Origin: Ancylostoma caninum
Taxonomy: Eukaryota; Nematoda; Chromadorea; Rhabditida; Ancylostomatidae
Direction: 5' to 3'
NCBI GenBank assembly: GCA_037903475.1
Contig: JBAJFG010000172.1
Location: forward strand, 744,001-808,000
DNA length: 64,000 bases
This document shows positions 58,701 through 64,000 of this stretch, piece by piece; within the stretch, counting starts at the first letter, position 1; each line of letters opens with the position of its first letter. The translations under genes and the position numbers were made by a program. The notes under the pieces were generated by a model that made no database searches, had not been told where the DNA came from, and saw only the letters and a list, made by a program, of their open reading frames with translations.

Positions 58701-59126
58701 ATCAAAAAGTTGAAGGCGAAAATTGGAGCACTCAAGAAAGCACAGATAAGAACTAGTGAGAAAGCAGCTAGACCGGCTCCCGGAGATGCGACGAAGAAGC
58801 CACCGGAGGTGCCTACAAAACCAGCAGCTGAGGCCCCCGCGCAGTTGTCGTCAAAACGCAAAACTCGTCCAGCGAAAACACTGGAAAGAAGCGTCGAACA
58901 GACAAAGGCGTCCAAAGAGCATATCACCGAGGCCAAAAGTGCTGAAGGTTTGAAGGGATCGGCACGCGGCAGAAGGCAAGCGGACCCGTCGCCGAGAAAA
59001 GCACCAGTCGTCCGGAAGGTGCGGTCCAAGGAAGGGGTGCCGAACAGGGCGATGCCTACGGTCGGCCCGAGACGGATGTCCACAGCTCGGCGGCCAGGTA
59101 ACGGAGGAAAAGCCAGGAAAAAGTAG
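55733..59126 (+). CDS. CK1/TTBK-like protein kinase with Ser/Lys-rich ends (5' exon not found)
   Basis: Thirteen exons join with matching phases: 55733-55801, 55858-55938, 55994-56107, 56369-56451, 56514-56618, 56735-56819, 56849-56996, 57254-57360, 57430-57560, 57643-57756, 57814-57896, 58448-58574 and 58634-59126. They give 579 residues. About 115 residues of Lys/Ser/acidic leader precede the kinase domain. That domain has a glycine-poor P-loop (YNEGRYTALY), the beta-3 lysine in LYAMKT, the alpha-C glutamate in FQRELRILNEL, hinge PFIVMNLLDRNL and catalytic loop HRDVKLTN. It has DYG in place of DFG, then the CK1-type segment YGTPDAFTLPFWSLDAH and GDAESWFYMVAE. The C-terminal 140 residues are Lys/Arg/Pro/Ala-rich. 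The lack of APE and the HRDVKxxN loop place it in the CK1/TTBK group, which is greatly expanded in nematodes. All core catalytic residues are present, so activity is likely. The leader start is unresolved. Confidence 0.85.
58242..58415. mobile_element. Palindromic MITE-like element in kinase intron 11
   Basis: The left arm has CGACCGTGTGCAAGGGG. The right arm read inverted has CGGCCGTGTGCAAGGGG. Both are preceded by GAA(A)CTC and followed by GC-rich sequence GGCGCGG. About 174 bp, no ORF of its own. Confidence 0.5.
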
Positions 59127-59240
59127 TGATATGACGTGTCTATATAGAAGAATTGGAACATTCCTATGATAATGACTTATTAACAATGTAATTTTGGTCA
59201 TGTGTTTGAATGTATGATGAGCTGTTGTGGGTGGAAGACC

Positions 59241-59246
59241 AATAAA
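59241..59246 (+). terminator. Polyadenylation signal of the kinase gene
   Basis: AATAAA 115 bp after the TAG at 59126, the first such motif downstream. Confidence 0.5.
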
Positions 59247-59764
59247 TAGTTGTGCTTATTCAGTTATATTGCACAGTACACGTTGATGGTAGTGCGTTTT
59301 TCGCGGACTTGGTGAGCACGGAGCACGCGGCGCTGCCGCATTGCTCGTACTGGAATTCTCGTCGCAGTAGCAAATCAGGGTTTTCCTGATTTCATACTAT
59401 TTGATGTGGACTATCACGAAAAGTGATCAATTATCAAGAAAATTCTATGGTTTGCTACCACGGCGGTGATTCCAGCACGAGCGGCGCGGTCGCGAAGCGA
59501 GATTGGCGAGCCGCACTCTCATCTACGCTCACTATATGGCTTGGATGAGGCAGTTCAGGGCAGAAGTTGCAATTCTATACGCATAAACATGGAACACTCT
59601 ATATTTCCAGTGGAGATTACTACAGTCAAGAATTACGATGGAGAGGACTAACTTACCACTATTCGGCTAGTTCTGTTCATACATCTCAGTCTAAAATTTT
59701 GCCCAAACTCTATCTCTCTGGAAATTTGGATCCGTGCACTTTTGGATGCTATGCATGGCTAAAG

Positions 59765-60026
59765 TGAAGTTATCTGATGCGTTGCCTCGAAAATAATAGT
59801 TACGTACCGCGCAACCGCGCCGTATACGCCATAGCCGATGTCTTCTGCTGCTGTTTTGCTATTTCTAGCAGGTTTTCTACCCGTTTCAAGGACTTTCGAC
59901 CGAATTGAGAAGAAAAGCGCCTGAGAGTAGCATCTCGGCGGCAGACGCCGATCCCGGTACGCGCGGCGCGGTTGCGCGGCGTTCTTCTCGAGGCCGCGCA
60001 TGGGCCACCGCTATTGACGTCTGCTG
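59765..60026. mobile_element. MITE family 1, copy c
   Basis: The right end read inverted is CAGCAGACGTCAATAGCGG, then GGCCCATGCGCGGCCTCGAG, abutting TA at 60027-60028. Internal TTCTGCTGCTGTTTTGCTAT and ATCTCGGCGGCAGACG are shared with the copy at 20075. The left terminus is worn away. Confidence 0.6.
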
Positions 60027-60227
60027 TATGTACCTTGGTGTAATTTTTGCGCGATTACAGTAATGCCAATTTTGTCATAAAAGTGATAGTTTGCTGCGAA
60101 ATCTTATAGTCCGTTTCAAAAACGACAATAATCGAGTGTTTGTGCCTACAATCTGCGCTCCACGCCTGCCTCTCTAAATATGGCACTATTTCTCGCGTTC
60201 TCTCCTTCTCCAACATCTTCACGACTA

Positions 60228-60405
60228 CACTCCTTGTCAAAAAGATAGACGGATTCCCTGGCTACCGATAGGACCTCGACTTGAACGATGGATGCGGACA
60301 GAGCATGCTCCATGTGAAAGGGTAGAGTAGGTCCTGCCACTATTCTTTGGCCGCGACGCTACGAAATCGCATGCACAATCCGTCTATATTTTTTGACAAG
60401 GACTG
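60228..60405. mobile_element. MITE family 2, copy b (178 bp)
   Basis: Same length and termini as 51500-51677, flanked by TA (60226-60227 and 60406-60407). Intergenic, upstream of the Rod gene. Confidence 0.75.
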
Positions 60406-60409
60406 TATA

Positions 60410-60939
60410 TTCTTTTTCGAAACACACTATCTCAAGTTGAAACTCGTGACCAGCACACCAAATAACACTACTGTGCACAGTTTCAAAAGAATCTATCATG
60501 TCTTTTCCACCGCATATCCTGCTAATTATACAAATACGATGTTACAGTACAAAATGAGTGCGGTTTTCGTGCTCAGCGCAGTAAATAAACCCAGTGGGCA
60601 AAGTCTGGCTGGAAACTAGGACTTTGATAGTCTCTGGGCAGAACGAGGCAGATAATGGCGCTAATTTTACCAATATCTAACTTAAATTAGATAGAATTCC
60701 TTGATAGTTCAGTGAAACTATTCGAAAAGGATCGCTTTGTAAGCATCAGTGTTGAATTGTGCTTCAATTGACAGCTCCACGGTCTAACGCGCTCTAATCG
60801 CCCTCCTTTCCATTTTGCCGCGAAGAAAACAATTTTGAAGTTCAACCCATCGAAGACTTCCGGTTCAATCCTTGGATTCCTGGTTTTGCAGCATTTCTTG
60901 CTCTGCACATGTACTTTGCTTGCAAAAGTTCCTTTTTAG
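60410..60939. other. Upstream region of the Rod gene
   Basis: No supported ORF. The ATG at 60940 is directly preceded by a CCTTTTTAG acceptor, so trans-splicing or an upstream non-coding exon is likely. Confidence 0.45.
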
Positions 60940-63900
60940 ATGAGGTATTCTATTGTTGAAACTGATTTTGGAGATGATGAAACAAAAAACTTCGGTAAAC
61001 GAAACGAATTCGCCAGTCTAACGAGTCTGTATGAAATAAAGACATTGGCCACTGTATCAGGTTAGTGGAATGACTTTTTCCTTTCGAATTGTTTGAGTCT
61101 TCTCATAGCTGTCCCGCATTTAGTTCACCTAAAAAAGCATATTTCCAGGAGACTTCGACAATACCGAGAATGAAGAACCGGGACTCGACGTTGTGACCCC
61201 GGCGGTAATCACTGAAAGCAACGAGAAGTGGTTGGCAATCGCTGTGGGCGACGATGTTTCCATTTTCTCAAGCAATTTCGACATAGAACACCTTTTCACT
61301 CAACCATTTAAGAGTAAGTTCTTACTCTGTTCTCTTCGAATCATTGGGAATTGCTATTCCTTCTCGACATGCTCTCCAGTATTATCTTTCATAAGGGTCA
61401 TTTATGAAGAGTAAGAATAACCCGTACAGGAAAAGCTTCAAGAGGCTCCCGTTTGAATCCAGTTGCACGCGCCACACCACGGGTTCGGGGATGTTGATAT
61501 AGTGCGTTCCACCATGGACGGTAGTTGGGAAGACAGCAGAGAGGAAAGGTACGCCTGAAAGTGTGCAGCAGATGGAGAGGAATGAAAGAAATGCAGGTTA
61601 TGCGGGACGGTTACTCAACTACCGTTGTGTCTGAGACGAAGTACTAAAGTAGAAGTACGAAGTAGTATATTGATGAAATGTGCGGATGCGCAGACAGTCA
61701 GAGGGCCAGGGCGCAGATAACGCGGCTGGAGCAAGCGGATATGTACTTCCGGGGCCATATGCATCATTGAGATTACCGAGGGTAAAGTGAGCACCATGCA
61801 TTTACCCGTCATTAGCAGTTGCGTCGACACGTCTACCTTGGGTAATCTCAGTCCAGGGGTTGGAGTTTCTTACAGATCCCATGCTGTATCTTGGCGACTT
61901 GTACTGGATCTAGCATCAAGCTGCTTTGTCTTTAGTTGCACTTTGCATGGGAGTTTTTTTCGTTCTGGGGTAACCGAACTATTTTCATTGCTTGTTTTAC
62001 TCTTTTGTTGTGGTTGTCCATTCCTGTAGCAGATCCATTCAGACGGCACTAACATCCGCGGCATAGGATGGCTAGCTGACAGTCATATTCTCGCCGTTGT
62101 CTCCGCTTCTATGGAAGTCACTTTTCTGTCGGCTAAGCTGAATGCGGTTATCGTGACAGTGGTTAGTCTCTTTGTCACTTCAAAGGATTGGTTCTACTCA
62201 TATAATATCGCGCATTTTGTGCAAAACCGATTTTAACCACGGTCTCCTCACGCAAGCACCAATCAGCTGTTGAAATTTTGAAATTTTAGAAATTCCCATC
62301 TATATTCCCAAATGTTTCTGCACTTCTTTGTTTGCTTAGCAGTCCACTTTGGTTGATGGTGGTCATTCCAACCTTATCAGAAAATAAGCTCAAGATTTTT
62401 TCAGAGCTTACCAGCTTCAACGTCCTGCACTGCAGCTGTCCTATCCTCTGGTGTTGTTAACGATACCTGTTACCTCTCTGTTGCTCGAGAGAACGGGGAA
62501 ACATACACATTTCGTATTAACAATTGGACTCAGCTCATTAATGCTACTAGAGAAACATTGACGGAGTGTTGTGGGGTGCGTTATTGAACTCTTTACCGTT
62601 GCCTTTCACTCTGCAATTTAAACCGCTCTCGATTCAGTCGCTTAGCAATCCCGAAATTACGACGATTTCCAGCAAGTATCCACCAAGGAGTGTAGTAAAC
62701 ATGGGAGATTCATTACTTCTGGTGAGTCTGCGAGTCGATTCATTCCTAGGGTCTTCGAGGTCTCGTATTTTATCATTTATACCAGATTCCTCAAGGAAAA
62801 GTTCCTCTTCAAACCTCTGCGGTAGCAAAGCCGATGTTCTACTCGCTGGGAGAAGATGATACTGGTTAGTTGAAAGTGTTTGCCCAGGTAACTCTGAAAG
62901 TGTCACCTCCGAAACGCACACTTTTCTAGCAGAGTCATATGTGAGGGCCCGTCGCTGCTCTAATGGTCGTTTTCTTATGGGCCTCACCATGGAAGGACTT
63001 TTTGTCGTCACTGATCTGTGGACTTTCGCTACTGTTCTCGAAAAGAGCATCAGAACGAATCCGGTTAGAATATTTTTTCCATGTAATTCGTTGTTTTGAA
63101 GCTTTGTTAGATAGTAACCAATTCTTGTAATGGGATAGGAACCGAATTTCCTGTGTTTAATCAATTTTTTTCCTTCCAGAGCGAGTTATTCCACGACTTT
63201 ATGTTCGTGGACAAACCAGGAATCAGTCCGAAACTAGGAACAATAGCTGTGGTTGTACAGTGTGGTGACCACATGGAGGTGTGCTGGTTTTTATCTTGTG
63301 GCAGACCTATAACTACGTAAATGGAACATACTTTATTTTTTCAGATGCAGGTACGCTCAATGAAGACTCTAGAGGTCGCTTATCGTGTTACCGTTACTTC
63401 TGGAACTGCGCTATTGCCAGTGTCCGAGACTGCAGATCGTGTCATCTTACTGGTAGAACCTTTTGCATCTAAGAGTTTGTGAGTTTTTTTTTCAGCCTGT
63501 CTTACTGATTTCACAGCCATTGTTCGATACTAGTTGAGTCCGATGTTCTAGAAGTGAAGAAGATGCGGTAAAACTACGCGAAATAGTAGAATCCCAGCCA
63601 GAGATGAAACTGCAAAGGTTGATTGCTAGAAATCAGCTGGATCAAGCAGAGCAGTTCGCCAGACAATTTGGTCTTGATGTCCAGGTATTGTATCATGAAA
63701 TTTGTCTCGAAACTTTGCTTTAGTGACTAAGACTGTTGAACTATCCCAGGGAGTACTGAGACATTTCTTTCTTGTACCGTAAATATCATATTTAGAAAGT
63801 CCATGTTGCGAGAATGGAGTATCTATTTTCGCAATCGACCATCAATGACTCGGATGAAGACTTTACGAAACTGATGAAGTCATTCGAAGCTGTGAAGGAT

Positions 63901-64000
63901 CACAATTTGGTGAGGATTTAACAAAACCCAGTAAAGTACCTAGTTGCCGCAGTCTAAGCATCCCATTGTAGCCTTTACTATTCTCTGTTCGAAGGCAAAC
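60940..64000 (+). CDS. rod-1: Kinetochore protein Rod/KNTC1 homologue, N-terminal part (runs off the window)
   Basis: Exons found: 60940-61060, 61149-61313, 62030-62161, 62405-62575, 62638-62721, 62786-62864, 62888-63063, 63180-63278, 63345-63478, 63552-63684, 63796-63909, and a probable one from 63972. Rod is the large subunit of the RZZ (Rod-Zw10-Zwilch) complex, which recruits dynein and the spindle checkpoint to kinetochores; its N-terminus is a WD-type beta-propeller. The key evidence is the propeller end: LQRLIARNQLDQAEQFARQF followed by GLDVQ and KVHVARMEYLF, which corresponds to the KNTC1 stretch with AESFAIQFGLDVE. Propeller-like strands WLAIAVGDDVSIF, ILAVVSASMEVTFL and GLFVVTDLWTF precede it. 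Exon 2 ends in phase 1 and exon 3 starts in phase 0, so a small exon between 61314 and 62029 is missing from this model. Confidence 0.75.

Noticed and set aside
58665..59126. Separate Lys-rich gene
   Set aside because: The frame continues upstream to a TTTTTCAG acceptor at 58633 and joins kinase exon 12 in phase, so it is the kinase C-terminal tail.

Overview
This window looks like nuclear DNA of a clade V parasitic nematode, most likely a hookworm-like strongylid. The evidence is many short introns of about 50-70 nt with TTTCAG-type acceptors, ATG codons sitting directly behind an intron-type acceptor (spliced-leader trans-splicing), a nematode-specific SXP/RAL-2 (DUF148) gene family, a nematode-type TTBK/CK1-like kinase, an RTE-type retroelement remnant, a tRNA-derived SINE and several TA-flanked MITE families. 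The species is inferred from these features; I could run no search.

Layout. 0.5-0.9 kb: a small secreted Pro/Gly-rich peptide gene (minus). 3.1-47.2 kb: a gene-family cluster of secreted SXP/RAL-2 proteins with eight gene models that look intact and one broken copy. In order these are a divergent nine-exon member (3118-6568, minus), a Gly/Pro-rich member (12468-13381, plus), copy A (16287-17049, plus), a broken His-rich-type fragment (17970-18361, plus), D (22817-24107, plus), E (28006-29793, plus), copy B (30974-31733, minus), G (36581-37498, minus), copy C (40324-41095, minus) and the His-rich member F (46233-47202, minus). In seven of the eight models (all except the divergent first gene) the second coding exon is exactly 186 nt. 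A, B and C are one duplicated unit of 2.7-3.5 kb with B and C inverted relative to A. D and E are a second duplicated unit with a shared promoter block.

The space between these genes is accessory: an exact 801-bp tandem duplication, a TTAA-flanked piggyBac-like MITE, a 1.56-kb foldback element with about 660-bp inverted arms inserted at a TA, several shorter palindromic MITEs, a SINE, an RTE reverse-transcriptase remnant and a 116-122 bp tandem repeat.

51.0-64.0 kb is a more ordinary conserved block: a minus-strand gene for an MSP/VAP-like domain followed by coiled coil (51049-54127, 5' exon not found), a 13-exon plus-strand CK1/TTBK-like kinase with Ser/Lys-rich ends (55733-59126, first exon not found), and the N-terminal part of the kinetochore Rod/KNTC1 homologue (60940 to beyond the window end). 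MITEs lie in introns of the first two and in the gap before the third.

All multi-exon models were built by hand from ORFs, splice-site motifs and phase agreement. Exons joined in frame with GT/AG ends are reliable. First and last exons are the weak points and are flagged where uncertain.
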